64,000 nucleotides of DNA from Microbacterium sp. Leaf288 (GCF_001422925.1 NZ_LMNI01000012.1:871464-935463); one strand, 5' to 3'. Shown: positions 1 through 8,781, counted from the stretch's first letter. Notes: generated by a model from the letters alone, not told the origin. Numbers and translations are program-made.

Positions 1-864
1 GCCGTGCACGTGCACGTTGGCGAGCGCGCGCAGCGGCGCGATGTACGAGGCGTCGGGCAGCGGTCCCACCAGCACCGTGTGCACATCGGGCCGGACCCGC
101 GCGAAGTCGGCGATGCCTTCGACGTCGAGCCGGCTGTCGAGCGTGCCGACGTACACGGCGCGCGATCGCGGCACGCGAGCGAGCCAGTCGGGCTCCGGCG
201 GCGGCGCCTGCAGCCACTCGGCGGGCTCGACGCCGTTCGCGACGACCTCGTGGGGGCCGGTGGGCTCGATCCGCTCGAGGATCTGCGCAGACACGGCGAC
301 CACGCCCCGGCCGGACGCGGAGATGCGACGGTACGCCTCGCGGAAGGCCGGCCAGTAGTCGCTGCGCCCCGGCGAGCTCAGCCAGTCGTCGCGCGCGAAG
401 AAGGTCACCTGCCGCGCCCAGTCGAAGGGCGAGAAGCCTGCGACGAGCGGGTTGCAGGTGAGCGCCACCGGATCGGCGAGCTCGCGTCGCTGCACCTCGC
501 GCCAGAGCGACGCGTCGTACGCCGCGTACTCGGCGGCGACATCCGGCGGGTCGAGGCGGTCGGCGCGGCGACGGCGGGCGGGCGAGTGCAGCCAGATCCG
601 ATCGGATGCCGGGAACCGGGCGTCGCGGTCGAGCACCGGCGACATCGTCACCCGGGGCAGCCAGCGGAACGGGTTCGCGACGACCATGCGACCGACGTTC
701 GGGCTGCGCATGAGGCTCGAGACGATCCGGTCCGGCGGGCGCATCATGCCGCGTCGCACCGCGTCGGCGTAGGTCTCGAACGAGAACGTGAAGACGAAGT
801 CGTCGGTGCCTTCGGCTGTGCTTCCGACCGCGGTGCGGCCGATGCGCGACTCCGTCTCGGTCAC
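1..864 (-). CDS. Glycosyltransferase, group 1 (GT4)-like, partial
   Basis: Open minus-strand frame from a GTG at 864 to the window edge, giving the N-terminal 288 residues; the C-terminus lies outside. I translated it directly. A typical GT4 inter-domain stretch is visible: an acceptor-domain end (AQILERIEP...HEVVANGVEPAEW), then the first strand of the donor-binding Rossmann domain (RAVYVGTLDSRLDVEGI) and VRPDVHTVLVGPLP. Such enzymes transfer a sugar from a nucleotide donor during surface polysaccharide or glycolipid assembly. The start overlaps the stop of the upstream acetyltransferase gene as GTGA, so the two are cotranscribed and probably translationally coupled. Family assignment is fairly secure; sugar and acceptor are unknown. 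Confidence 0.72.
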   Translation of the reverse strand, partial: MTETESRIGRTAVGSTAEGTDDFVFTFSFETYADAVRRGMMRPPDRIVSSLMRSPNVGRMVVANPFRWLPRVTMSPVLDRDARFPASDRIWLHSPARRRRADRLDPPDVAAEYAAYDASLWREVQRRELADPVALTCNPLVAGFSPFDWARQVTFFARDDWLSSPGRSDYWPAFREAYRRISASGRGVVAVSAQILERIEPTGPHEVVANGVEPAEWLQAPPPEPDWLARVPRSRAVYVGTLDSRLDVEGIADFARVRPDVHTVLVGPLPDASYIAPLRALANVHVHG

Positions 865-1433
865 CCGGGCACCAGCTCTCTCACCACCCGCGCGGGCGCG
901 CCGACGGCGACCGTGCGCGGCGGGATGTCGCGTGTCACGACCGCGTTCGCCCCGATCACCGCCTGCTCCCCGATCGTGACGCCGGGCATCACGACGACGT
1001 TCTGGCCGAGCCACGCGCCGCGGCCGATCCGCACCGGGCGGGGCTCGGTCAGCGGCTGGTCGCGGATCGGCACGTCGATGCGGTCGAAGCCGTGGCTGTG
1101 ATCGGAGATGTACACCCCCGCGGCGATGCCGACGGCCTCTTCGATGACGACGCTCTGCACCGCCGAGATCGACGCGCCGCGCATGCGCACCCGGTCGTGG
1201 AGCTCGATCACGGGCCCGGGCTCATCGCGGGACGGGACCATGAGCCACGAGCCGGCGCCGATGAGGACGCCCGCCCCGACGGCGATGCGGTCGGGGTTCG
1301 CGATGCGCGTGGGCAGCAGGATGCGCGAGCCCGCGCCGAACGACCGGAAACCGCCGGCCACCAGCCGGCTGTATGCCGAATCCCGCAGCCGCTGTGCCCC
1401 CAGCAGAACCCCATACCCATTGATCCGCCCCAC
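861..1433 (-). CDS. Hexapeptide-repeat (left-handed beta-helix) acetyltransferase
   Basis: 190-residue protein read from a GTG at 1433. The sequence is dominated by the [LIV]-G-x4 hexapeptide periodicity of the LbH superfamily (for example ANPDRIAVGAGVLIGAGSW and GQNVVVMPGVTIGEQAVIGA). The conserved loop SDHSHG carries the likely catalytic histidine near the middle, and the C-terminal GAPARVVRE signature is that of WcaF/maltose O-acetyltransferase-like enzymes. These transfer acetyl from acetyl-CoA to a sugar hydroxyl or amine. It lies first in a two-gene minus-strand unit with a glycosyltransferase (GTGA overlap), so O-acetylation of a surface glycan is the likely job. No clear Shine-Dalgarno precedes the GTG, so the exact start is less certain. 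Confidence 0.82.
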   Translation of the reverse strand: MGRINGYGVLLGAQRLRDSAYSRLVAGGFRSFGAGSRILLPTRIANPDRIAVGAGVLIGAGSWLMVPSRDEPGPVIELHDRVRMRGASISAVQSVVIEEAVGIAAGVYISDHSHGFDRIDVPIRDQPLTEPRPVRIGRGAWLGQNVVVMPGVTIGEQAVIGANAVVTRDIPPRTVAVGAPARVVRELVPG

Positions 1434-1640
1434 GCGGCTCAGAGTAGCCGCCGCGATCGGCGCCGCCAGGCGGGTGCCGGAGAGTTAACGAGCGTGTAAC
1501 AGCGGCGTCGCTTGCGTCGGCCAGTCTTGACGACGAAGGTGCCGCAGTGTCGCCGCTGGATCCGTCCGTGGGCAGGCTGTGGGGAGATCGGGACGGAACT
1601 CGCGGGACGCAGACGGCGTCAGGACCGAGGGGAGTCCGTG

Positions 1641-3422
1641 ATGACCGAGAGCGAAGTACATGCGCCTGGGGCTGAAGCGCCCGCGAGGGAGGGCGGCGCA
1701 GAGGACCGCGGGAGCGAGTTCGTGCGCCGGCTGCGCCTGACGGCGACGACGGCCGAAGGACGCGGCATCCGTTTCCATCGTTCGCCCACCGACTTCACGG
1801 AGGCGACGTACGCGCAGCTCGACGCCGATGCCCGGGCGCGCGCCGTGGAACTGACCCGCGCCGGTCTGGCACCGGGCGACGTCGCGATCCTCGCCTTCGA
1901 GCCGGGCCTGCCGTTCGTCAGGGCGCTGCTGGCCTGCCTCTATGCGGGAGTCGCAGCCGCGCCGGTGCCGATCACGGCGATGCGGAACGCGGATGCTGTG
2001 CGCCAGCGTCTGCTCGCGATCCTCCAGGACGCGGGCGCCAAGGCCGTGTTCACCGAGACCGGCGCGCTCGACGGGCTCGGCCTCGCGGGCGAGACGTCGA
2101 TCGCGGACGCGGTGGTGATCCCGGTCGACGGGCCGTCGTCGGCGTCGCCGGACGACTGGACCATCCCCGACATCGACGAGTCGGCGCTGGCGATCCTGCA
2201 GTACACGTCGGGGTCGACCGGGTTGCCCAAGGGCGTCATGGTGTCGCACGGCAACCTGTACGCGAACCAGCACGCGATCGGCGGTGTCGTCGGCATGACG
2301 GCGGACTCGGTCGCCGTCGGGTGGCTGCCGCACTACCACGACATGGGTCTGATCGGTCAGATCCTGCAGCCGATCTTCGCCGGCGCGAGCCTGCACATGA
2401 CGTCGCCGTCGCAGTTCCTGCGCAGGCCGGTGCTGTGGCTGCGGCTGATCAGCGAGCACAAGGCGACGCACACCGTCGGGCCGGACTTCGCGTTCGCGCT
2501 GTGCAGCCGCCTGGTGACCGACGACCAGCTCGCCGAGCTCGACCTCTCGTCGCTCGAGACCGTCATCACCGGCGCGGAGCCCGTGCGGATCGACACCCTG
2601 GACGCGTTCACGGCGCGGTTCGCGCCGGCCGGGTTCCGGGGCGAGGCGTTCGTGCCGGCGTTCGGCATGGCCGAGACGACGCTCCTCGTCACCGCGCATC
2701 GCGACGCGGTGCCGCCGCGCGCGGTCGTCGTGAGCGCCGACGCGCTCGAGCGCGACGAGATCGCACCCGCCGTCGACGGCGAGCGCAGTGCGCGGCTCGT
2801 GCCGTGCGGCGCGCCCGGATTGGGCATGGACATCGCGATCGTCGACCCGGCCACGGCGACCGAGCTGCGGGACGGACGCATCGGCGAGATCTGGGTGCGC
2901 GGCACGAGCGTGACGCAGGGATACTGGCGCCGGCCGGAGCAGACCGCGGAGGACTTCGGCGCGACCCTGGCCGGCACTCCCGACGAGATGTACCTGCGCA
3001 CCGGCGACCTCGGCGCGATGATCGACGGCGAACTCGTCATCACCGGCAGGCTCAAGGACCTCATCATCGTGCGCGGGCGCAACATCTATCCGCAGGACCT
3101 CGAGCACAGCGCCGCCGCCCTGCTGGGAACCGGATGTCTCAGCGCGGCGTTCGAACGCCCGGGCGCGGCACCGGAGGTCGGCATCGTCGCCGAGGTGGAG
3201 CCCTCGACGACCGCCGAAGAGCTCGACGCGCTCACGGCGGCACTGCGCGCGCGTGTCGGCGGCGAGTTCACGTTGCCGGCGCTGGGGGTGGCGCTCATCC
3301 GCAAGGGCACGCTGCCGCGCACCACCAGCGGGAAGGTGCAGCGCGCTCTCACGCGCCGGCTCCTTCACGAGCAGCGTCTGCAGCTCGTGCATCTCGACGG
3401 GTTCGAGGCGGTGCCGGCGTGA
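1641..3422 (+). CDS. Fatty-acyl-AMP ligase (FAAL, FadD32-like)
   Basis: 593-residue adenylate-forming enzyme. The ATG at 1641 was chosen over the longer open frame because GAGGGGAG lies at 1627-1634, six bases upstream. Visible motifs: P-loop YTSGSTGLPKG near residue 188, the FAAL-type run WLPHYHDMGLIGQILQP, GMAETTLLVT, YLRTGDLG, GRLKDLIIVRGRNIYPQDLE, and a C-terminal TSGKVQR whose Lys normally completes adenylation. The HYHDMGLIG and NIYPQDLE wording is typical of FAALs, which activate a fatty acid as acyl-AMP and pass it to a carrier protein rather than to CoA. The next gene begins inside its stop codon (GTGA), and an acyl carrier protein follows three genes later, the expected acceptor. 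Substrate chain length cannot be read from the sequence. Confidence 0.88.
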   Translation: MTESEVHAPGAEAPAREGGAEDRGSEFVRRLRLTATTAEGRGIRFHRSPTDFTEATYAQLDADARARAVELTRAGLAPGDVAILAFEPGLPFVRALLACLYAGVAAAPVPITAMRNADAVRQRLLAILQDAGAKAVFTETGALDGLGLAGETSIADAVVIPVDGPSSASPDDWTIPDIDESALAILQYTSGSTGLPKGVMVSHGNLYANQHAIGGVVGMTADSVAVGWLPHYHDMGLIGQILQPIFAGASLHMTSPSQFLRRPVLWLRLISEHKATHTVGPDFAFALCSRLVTDDQLAELDLSSLETVITGAEPVRIDTLDAFTARFAPAGFRGEAFVPAFGMAETTLLVTAHRDAVPPRAVVVSADALERDEIAPAVDGERSARLVPCGAPGLGMDIAIVDPATATELRDGRIGEIWVRGTSVTQGYWRRPEQTAEDFGATLAGTPDEMYLRTGDLGAMIDGELVITGRLKDLIIVRGRNIYPQDLEHSAAALLGTGCLSAAFERPGAAPEVGIVAEVEPSTTAEELDALTAALRARVGGEFTLPALGVALIRKGTLPRTTSGKVQRALTRRLLHEQRLQLVHLDGFEAVPA

Positions 3423-5161
3423 CCGCGGTCGCGACCGGAGTCGAGGCGGGCGTTCTCGCGCCGGTGCGCGCGTTCGACGCGTTCCTCGGCGATCCCGCCG
3501 TCGACGACGCGGTCATCTCGACGCGGCGATCTGTGCTGCTCGATGAGTCGTCCGCCTTCCCCGAAGACGAGATCGCAGCCGTCACGGCGTTCGGCCTGCA
3601 CCGGTGGTACATCCCCGCGGCGCACGGCGGCATGCTCGACGACGCCCTCGTGCCGCTCCTCATGATCCGCCAGCTCGCCCGGCGCGACTTCACCGTCGCC
3701 GCCGCGCACGGCAAGACATTCCTCGGGGCGATCTGCGCGTGGGTCGCCGACGACGGGATCGCCACGCGCATGGCCCGCCTCGTCGAGACCGGCCGGCCCG
3801 TGTCGTGGGGGCTCACCGAGCGCGGCCGCGGCTCGGACCTCTCTCGATCGGCGACCACCGCACAGATCGGCGCCGGCTCAGTCCGCGTCGACGGAGGGAA
3901 GTGGCCGATCAACAACGCCGTCCGCTGCCGCGCGATGACGGTGCTCGCCCGTTCCGACGACCGACCCGGGCCGCGCTCGCTGTCGCTCGTGCTCGTCGAC
4001 AAAGACGAGGCCGACCCTGCGACGATCGGATACGAGCCGAAGGTCACGTCGCACGGGCTGCGCGGGGCGAACCTCGCGGGCATCCGGTTCGAGGGATCCG
4101 TCGTGGGCGCGGACGCCGTCGTCGGCCCCGAGGGCCACGGCCTCGAGATCGTGCTGAAGAGCCTGCAGCTGACCCGCCCGTTCACGACCGGCCTGTCCAT
4201 GGGCGCCGTCGATCGTGCCCTGGAGACCGCACTGGACGCCGCCGCCGTGCCGGACGGCGCGCGCGGACGGCTCCTCGACGCGCCGGTGGCGCGGCGGGTG
4301 CTCGGCACCGCCGTCGCCGACGCGCTGCTGGTCGAGTGCCTGATGCTGGTCGGCGTGCGGTCGGCCCACGCGTTCCCCGGCGAGATGGCGCTCGTCAGCG
4401 CGCTGGTGAAGTTCCTCGGACCCGACACCGCGGACCTTCTGTTCCGCGACCTCACCCGGCTGCTCGGAGCGCGTGCTCTCGTCGTGGGCACGGAGGACGC
4501 GGGCGTGCTGCATCCGTCCGTCTTCGGGGCGTTCCAGAAGGCCGCGCGCGACAGCCGCGTCGTCGGCATCTTCGACGGCAACTCCGTGGTCAACCTCAAC
4601 ATGATCGTCAACGAGCTGCCCAACCAGCTGCGGCCGGCGGCGGCTCCGGCTCTGGACGAGGTGCTGGCGCCGCTGCACGCGGACGCGCGCCACGAGGCGA
4701 TCGACACGACGTCGCTGCGCCTCGTCACGCGGCACGGCTCGCGCCTCCTCCGGGCGCTGCCGGCGCTCGTCGACGCCATCGACGACGGCCGCACGTCGCC
4801 CGCCGCCGTCACGGCGGCGCGACTGGTGGGCGACGAGTACGCCGCGCTGCTCGCCGAGGCCGGGGGCCTGCCCCGGCCGTCCCAGCCCGATCCTCTCGCC
4901 TTCCACCTCGCGGAACGCTTCGCGCTGGTCTTCGGCTGCGCGTGCGCTCTGGCCGTCCACCTGGCGCGGTCCAGAGCGATCCCCGGGCCGCTCGGCGAAA
5001 GCGACGCGTGGCTCGCGGCCGTGCTGCAGAGGGTGGCCAACCGCCTTGGTGCGGATCCGGTCCAGGCCCCGGTCGCCGATGCGCTGCTGGACGCCGCAGT
5101 TCGGGCGCACGACGCCGGCGGCATCGTGACGCTGCTCGGTTCGTGGACGGAGCGATCGTGA
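3419..5161 (+). CDS. Acyl-CoA/acyl-ACP dehydrogenase, full length
   Basis: 580-residue flavoprotein-like dehydrogenase starting at a GTG that overlaps the FAAL stop. An N-terminal helical domain is followed by WGLTERGRGSDLS, the family FAD/substrate-loop signature (usually TEPxAGSD). A C-terminal helical domain contains GHGLEIVLKSLQLTRPF, ARDSRVVGIFDGNSVV and NMIVNELPNQL. It is about 200 residues longer than classical acyl-CoA dehydrogenases, the extra length being C-terminal as in very-long-chain types. The expected reaction is FAD-dependent alpha,beta-desaturation of an acyl thioester. Because the operon encodes its own ligase and carrier protein, the substrate is probably acyl-ACP rather than acyl-CoA; this is inference. 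The next gene again starts inside its stop codon. Confidence 0.85.
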   Translation: MTAVATGVEAGVLAPVRAFDAFLGDPAVDDAVISTRRSVLLDESSAFPEDEIAAVTAFGLHRWYIPAAHGGMLDDALVPLLMIRQLARRDFTVAAAHGKTFLGAICAWVADDGIATRMARLVETGRPVSWGLTERGRGSDLSRSATTAQIGAGSVRVDGGKWPINNAVRCRAMTVLARSDDRPGPRSLSLVLVDKDEADPATIGYEPKVTSHGLRGANLAGIRFEGSVVGADAVVGPEGHGLEIVLKSLQLTRPFTTGLSMGAVDRALETALDAAAVPDGARGRLLDAPVARRVLGTAVADALLVECLMLVGVRSAHAFPGEMALVSALVKFLGPDTADLLFRDLTRLLGARALVVGTEDAGVLHPSVFGAFQKAARDSRVVGIFDGNSVVNLNMIVNELPNQLRPAAAPALDEVLAPLHADARHEAIDTTSLRLVTRHGSRLLRALPALVDAIDDGRTSPAAVTAARLVGDEYAALLAEAGGLPRPSQPDPLAFHLAERFALVFGCACALAVHLARSRAIPGPLGESDAWLAAVLQRVANRLGADPVQAPVADALLDAAVRAHDAGGIVTLLGSWTERS

Positions 5162-6213
5162 GCATCGCAGAGAGCGTGGAGCGGGCGCGACCTGCGTTCG
5201 GGCGCGATGTCTCGACCGGGCTCGACGCCCTCGAGCCGCTCATCGGGCGGGTCGGCGTCGGGATGCACGAGGGCGGCCAGGTCGTGACGAGCGCCCTCCG
5301 CGGCTACCGGTTCGGGGCCGCGGCCGCAGATGCCACCGCCCCGGCCACCCTCGTCCGCGCCGCGGTGCCCGCCGCCGCCCTCGGCGCGATCGACGCCGCG
5401 CTGCGCGAGTCCGTGCGGTACGCGCACGCCCGCCACCTCTACGGCGGGACTGTGCTCGACATCCCGCATGCACGAAGCCTCCTTGCCGCGGCGCTCGCCG
5501 ATGCCCTCACCGCCGACGCGCTGAGCAGCGCGGCCGTGTGCCTCGCCGATGCACATGCCCCTGCAGCATCCATCGCCGTTGCCGTGAGCGCCCATCTCTC
5601 GTGCCTGCTTCTCGCCGACGCGGCCCAGCAGGTGTCGGTGCTCGCCGGCTCGACGTTCTACGCGCGCATCTCGCCGTTCGAGATCATCGAGCAGCACGTG
5701 CGCGACCTCTCGGCTCTCTCCGTGCTCGTGCCCGACCTCGCCGATCCGCTTCCGGCGGCACTCGAAGGGGTGAGTCGATGGTGCTCGGATGCGGATGCTG
5801 CGGCCCCGGCCTCTCTGCTGCGTCCCGAGGTCATGGCGGCGATCGCCGCTGATGCCCCGGGCGCCGTCGAGGTGCACGTCGCGCTCGCGGCCGCCGCGGC
5901 AGAGACCGCGGCCGAGGCGGGAGAACCGGCGGACGCGCACGCAGCGCTCGAACTTGCCCATCGGGTCTCGCTCCTCACCGCGGCTGCCGCCGTGGTGGCG
6001 GGATGGATGCAGGCGCGCGGTTCGGAGGCCATCGCCGGCGACCCGCTCGCGATGGAGGCGTGTCTGCGACGTATCCGTGGGCGGGTTGTGCGGCGACAGC
6101 CGCCGCTTGCCGTCGACCTCGTGGCGCGCCTCGTCGCGCACGCCGAAGCCCGCGCCGCGAGCGGCGAGGAGATGGCCATCGGTCCCGCCCGCGCGACCGT
6201 GCCGCTGACCTGA
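5158..6213 (+). CDS. Acyl-CoA dehydrogenase-like protein lacking the N-terminal half
   Basis: 351 residues from a GTG at 5158 (GTGA overlap with the preceding dehydrogenase). Only the C-terminal helical domain of the acyl-CoA dehydrogenase family is recognisable: an Arg/Tyr pattern HARHLYGGTVLDIPHAR near residues 99-115 in a helical, Ala-rich context, followed by a further helical region. The N-terminal helical domain and the TExxxGSD flavin loop are not visible, so it is unlikely to bind FAD in the usual way alone. Actinobacterial dehydrogenases do form heteromers of two neighbouring gene products with shared active sites (FadE-type alpha2beta2 enzymes), and this protein may be such a partner for the upstream full-length enzyme. 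It could also be a degenerated paralogue. Confidence 0.66.
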   Translation: MSIAESVERARPAFGRDVSTGLDALEPLIGRVGVGMHEGGQVVTSALRGYRFGAAAADATAPATLVRAAVPAAALGAIDAALRESVRYAHARHLYGGTVLDIPHARSLLAAALADALTADALSSAAVCLADAHAPAASIAVAVSAHLSCLLLADAAQQVSVLAGSTFYARISPFEIIEQHVRDLSALSVLVPDLADPLPAALEGVSRWCSDADAAAPASLLRPEVMAAIAADAPGAVEVHVALAAAAAETAAEAGEPADAHAALELAHRVSLLTAAAAVVAGWMQARGSEAIAGDPLAMEACLRRIRGRVVRRQPPLAVDLVARLVAHAEARAASGEEMAIGPARATVPLT

Positions 6214-6231
6214 AAACCGAAAGGACGACAC

Positions 6232-6486
6232 ATGCCTGTTCAGCTGACCGCCACCGAGATCGAGCAGTGGCTCGTCGGACGCGTCGTCGCCTACGGCAAG
6301 ATCCAGGCCGACGACTTCACCGTCGACACGCCGCTCGCCGAGCTGGGCCTCGACTCCGTCTACGCCCTCACGCTCTGCGGCGACATCGAGGACGAGTTCC
6401 AGCTCGAGGTCGACCCGACCATCGTGTGGGACCACCCCACGATCCGGGAGCTCGCCGAGGGGATCCTGCAGCGTGCCGAGGAGTGA
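6232..6486 (+). CDS. Acyl carrier protein
   Basis: 84-residue carrier protein with an AAAGGA ribosome-binding site just upstream. The phosphopantetheine attachment motif LGLDSVYAL places the modified serine near residue 42, and the domain continues with the usual acidic helix and WDHPTIRELAEGI. It accepts an acyl group from the FAAL and presents it to the two dehydrogenase-like proteins of the same operon. The next gene, a phosphopantetheinyl transferase, overlaps its 3' end by 14 bases, so the carrier and its activating enzyme are made together. A stand-alone carrier of this type is more typical of specialised acyl pathways than of housekeeping fatty-acid synthesis. Confidence 0.9.
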   Translation: MPVQLTATEIEQWLVGRVVAYGKIQADDFTVDTPLAELGLDSVYALTLCGDIEDEFQLEVDPTIVWDHPTIRELAEGILQRAEE

Positions 6487-7168
6487 GACCGGCGGCGACG
6501 CGCGACGGACGCTCGTGTCCGCGCGGGGCGTGCACGTCGTGACGGGCCGCATCCCGCCGCCCGATCCCGGCTTCGACGCCGAGGATGCCGCGGAGCTTCT
6601 CGGGACGGATGCTGCCGCACTCGGCTCGCTCGACGGATCACGTCTCGCGTCGTACCTGACGGCGCGGCGGTGGGTGCGCGACATCGTCACCGTGCGGCTG
6701 CGGCGCCCGTGGCGAGGCTTCGAGGCGACCCTTCGCGGCACGAAGCCGCGGCTCGCCGCTTCGCCGCTGGACGTGAGCATCGCCCACGCCGGCGACCTGC
6801 TGGTGGTCGGCGTCGTCGAGCACGGGCGCATCGGCGTGGACGTCGAGCTCGTCGCGCCCGTGTTCGACCAGCCGGCGCTCGCCCGGCGCCTCTGCACGCT
6901 CGTGGAACGGCGCCGCGCCGACAGCCTGCCACCGGCCGATCGACGGGCCTGGCTCACCCAGCTGTGGACGGTGAAGGAGTCGTACGCCAAAGCCGTCGGC
7001 GCGGGACTCGCGCTGGATTTCCGACAGCTCGGCGCCGCGGAGCTGCGTCACAGTGACGCCGTTCGCGGTGTGCTGACTCCCGCATCAGGCCGCACTCATG
7101 CGAAGATCGCTGTCAGCTGGGTCGACGCCGCCCCTTCCTCATCTCTCTCGTCCGTTCGGGCGATCTGA
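6473..7168 (+). CDS. 4'-phosphopantetheinyl transferase, Sfp type
   Basis: 231 residues from a GTG at 6473, overlapping the carrier-protein gene. Sfp-family motifs are in order: SIAHAGDLLVVGV (substrate phosphate binding), RIGVDVELV with the Mg-binding Asp and Glu, and WTVKESYAKAVGAGL with the conserved Lys-Glu and Lys. The enzyme moves phosphopantetheine from CoA to the carrier-protein serine. Its position immediately after the acyl carrier protein makes that protein the obvious substrate. It closes the five-gene cassette; UDP-glucose dehydrogenase follows 23 bases later and may be on the same transcript. Confidence 0.88.
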   Translation: MPRSETGGDARRTLVSARGVHVVTGRIPPPDPGFDAEDAAELLGTDAAALGSLDGSRLASYLTARRWVRDIVTVRLRRPWRGFEATLRGTKPRLAASPLDVSIAHAGDLLVVGVVEHGRIGVDVELVAPVFDQPALARRLCTLVERRRADSLPPADRRAWLTQLWTVKESYAKAVGAGLALDFRQLGAAELRHSDAVRGVLTPASGRTHAKIAVSWVDAAPSSSLSSVRAI

Positions 7169-7191
7169 TCCCATCCCGGAAGGGCACACTC

Positions 7192-8502
7192 ATGCGTCTG
7201 TCTGTCATCGGCTGCGGGTACCTCGGCGCCGTCCACGCTGCCGCGATGGCGTCCATCGGCCACGACGTCGTCGGCATCGACGTCGACGAACGCAAGGTCG
7301 CCTCGCTCTCCCGCGGCGAGGCGCCGTTCTTCGAGCCCGGGCTGCAGGAGATCCTCACCGAGGGCATCGCCTCCGGGCGCCTGAGGTTCACCACCGACAT
7401 GGCCCAGGCGCAGGGCGCGAAGGTGCACTTCGTGGGCGTCGGCACCCCGCAGCAGAAAGACGGCTACGCCGCCGACCTCACCTACGTGAACGCGGCCGTC
7501 GACGGCCTGCTGCCCTACCTGTCACCCGGTGACATCGTCGCCGGCAAATCCACCGTCCCGGTCGGCACCGCCGCCGACCTCACGCCCCGCGTCGAGGCCA
7601 CCGGTGCCACCCTGGTGTGGAACCCCGAGTTCCTCCGTGAAGGGTTCGCCGTCAAGGACACCATCGACCCCGACCGGCTCGTCGTGGGTGTGCCCGCCGG
7701 CGACGCCGGTGACGCGGCATCCGATGTGCTGCGCGAGGTGTACCACCCCGCCGTCGCGAAGAACACGCCCTTCATCGTCACCGACCTCGCGACCGCCGAA
7801 CTGGTCAAGGTCGCCGCCAACGCGTTCCTCGCCACCAAGATCTCGTTCATCAACGCCATGGCCGAGATCGCCGAAGTCACCGGCGCCGACGTCACCCAGC
7901 TCGCCGACGCCATCGGACACGACGCCCGCATCGGCCGCCGCTTCCTCGGCGCCGGCATCGGCTTCGGCGGCGGCTGCCTGCCCAAGGACATCCGCGCGTT
8001 CTCCGCCCGCGCCGAGGAACTCGGCCGCGGCGAGTCCGTCGCGTTCCTCCGCGAGGTCGACGCCATCAACCTGCGCCGCCGCGACCGCGCCGTCGACCTC
8101 GTCGTCGACGCGCTCGGCGGATCCGTGTTCAAGAAGAACGTCACAGTGCTCGGCGCGGCCTTCAAGCCCTATAGCGACGACATCCGCGACTCCCCCGCGC
8201 TCGACGTCGCCGTGCGCCTGCACGGCCTCGGCGCCTGGGTCACCGTCACCGACCCCGCCGCGATCGAGAACGCGCAGCGCCTGCACCCGCAGCTGAACTA
8301 CGTCGAAGACCGCGACGAAGCCCTCCGCGAAGCCGACGCCATCATCATGGTCACCGAGTGGGACGAGTACCGCCGCGAACTGACCCCCGAACACGCTGCG
8401 TCCCTCGCCCGCGGCCGCGTCGCCATCGACGGACGCAACGGCTGGGACGCCGCCGCCTGGCGTGCCGCGGGCTGGACCTACTACGGCATGGGACGCCCGT
8501 AG
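7192..8502 (+). CDS. ugd: UDP-glucose 6-dehydrogenase
   Basis: 436 residues, ATG at 7192 after a GGAAGGG ribosome-binding site. The N-terminal NAD-binding Rossmann motif is VIGCGYLGAVHAA. Family motifs follow: GVGTPQQKDG, KSTVPVGTA, WNPEFLREGFA, and the catalytic-cysteine loop GIGFGGGCLPKDIRAF with Cys near residue 262. The C-terminal domain has FKPYSDDIRDSPALDVA. It oxidises UDP-glucose to UDP-glucuronate with two NAD+, feeding uronic-acid-containing surface polysaccharide. It lies at the end of the acyl cassette and near glycosyl/acetyl transferases, which suggests an acylated, uronate-containing glycan or glycolipid. A UDP-ManNAc dehydrogenase is a less likely alternative. Confidence 0.93.
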   Translation: MRLSVIGCGYLGAVHAAAMASIGHDVVGIDVDERKVASLSRGEAPFFEPGLQEILTEGIASGRLRFTTDMAQAQGAKVHFVGVGTPQQKDGYAADLTYVNAAVDGLLPYLSPGDIVAGKSTVPVGTAADLTPRVEATGATLVWNPEFLREGFAVKDTIDPDRLVVGVPAGDAGDAASDVLREVYHPAVAKNTPFIVTDLATAELVKVAANAFLATKISFINAMAEIAEVTGADVTQLADAIGHDARIGRRFLGAGIGFGGGCLPKDIRAFSARAEELGRGESVAFLREVDAINLRRRDRAVDLVVDALGGSVFKKNVTVLGAAFKPYSDDIRDSPALDVAVRLHGLGAWVTVTDPAAIENAQRLHPQLNYVEDRDEALREADAIIMVTEWDEYRRELTPEHAASLARGRVAIDGRNGWDAAAWRAAGWTYYGMGRP

Positions 8503-8505
8503 ACG

Positions 8506-8781
8506 TCAGAGCTCGTGGACGCTGAGGAGCTGCCAGCCCTCAGGAACCTTCGCCTCGAGCGCGGCCATGTCGTCCGCCTCGATCTGTTCGACGCCGTCGC
8601 GGCGCGCCATCGTCGCGGTCGATGTGAGCAGCTGCGAGCCCTTCGGCATCGCGGCCGGGACGTCGGTCACGACCCACCCCGCTGACAGCTGCGCCGTGAC
8701 GGCGGCACTCAGGGCCTCGAGCGAGGCGCCCTCGACATCGACGGTTCGGGTTTCGACAGGACGGATGCGGCCGACGAGCAT
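8506..8781 (-). CDS. Small hypothetical protein
   Basis: 91 residues if the ATG at 8781 is used; an upstream in-frame extension to 8832 would run into the 5' region of the divergent gene and looks less natural. The reading frame begins MLVGRIRPVETRTVDVEG. The protein is soluble, acidic and short, with repeated AL/GW elements (SAGWVVTDVP, PEGWQLLSVHEL) reminiscent of small actinobacterial proteins in which a GW-containing half is duplicated. No catalytic motif is recognised. It converges tail-to-tail with ugd, three bases apart, and is divergent from the membrane-protein gene at 8868. Confidence 0.55.
   Translation of the reverse strand: MLVGRIRPVETRTVDVEGASLEALSAAVTAQLSAGWVVTDVPAAMPKGSQLLTSTATMARRDGVEQIEADDMAALEAKVPEGWQLLSVHEL

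Noticed and set aside
2321..6990. Very long overlapping open frames on both strands (for example 3349-6990 minus)
   Set aside because: Composition is Arg/Ala/Pro/Ser-rich with no domain order; they mirror the FAAL/dehydrogenase genes, as expected from third-position GC bias.
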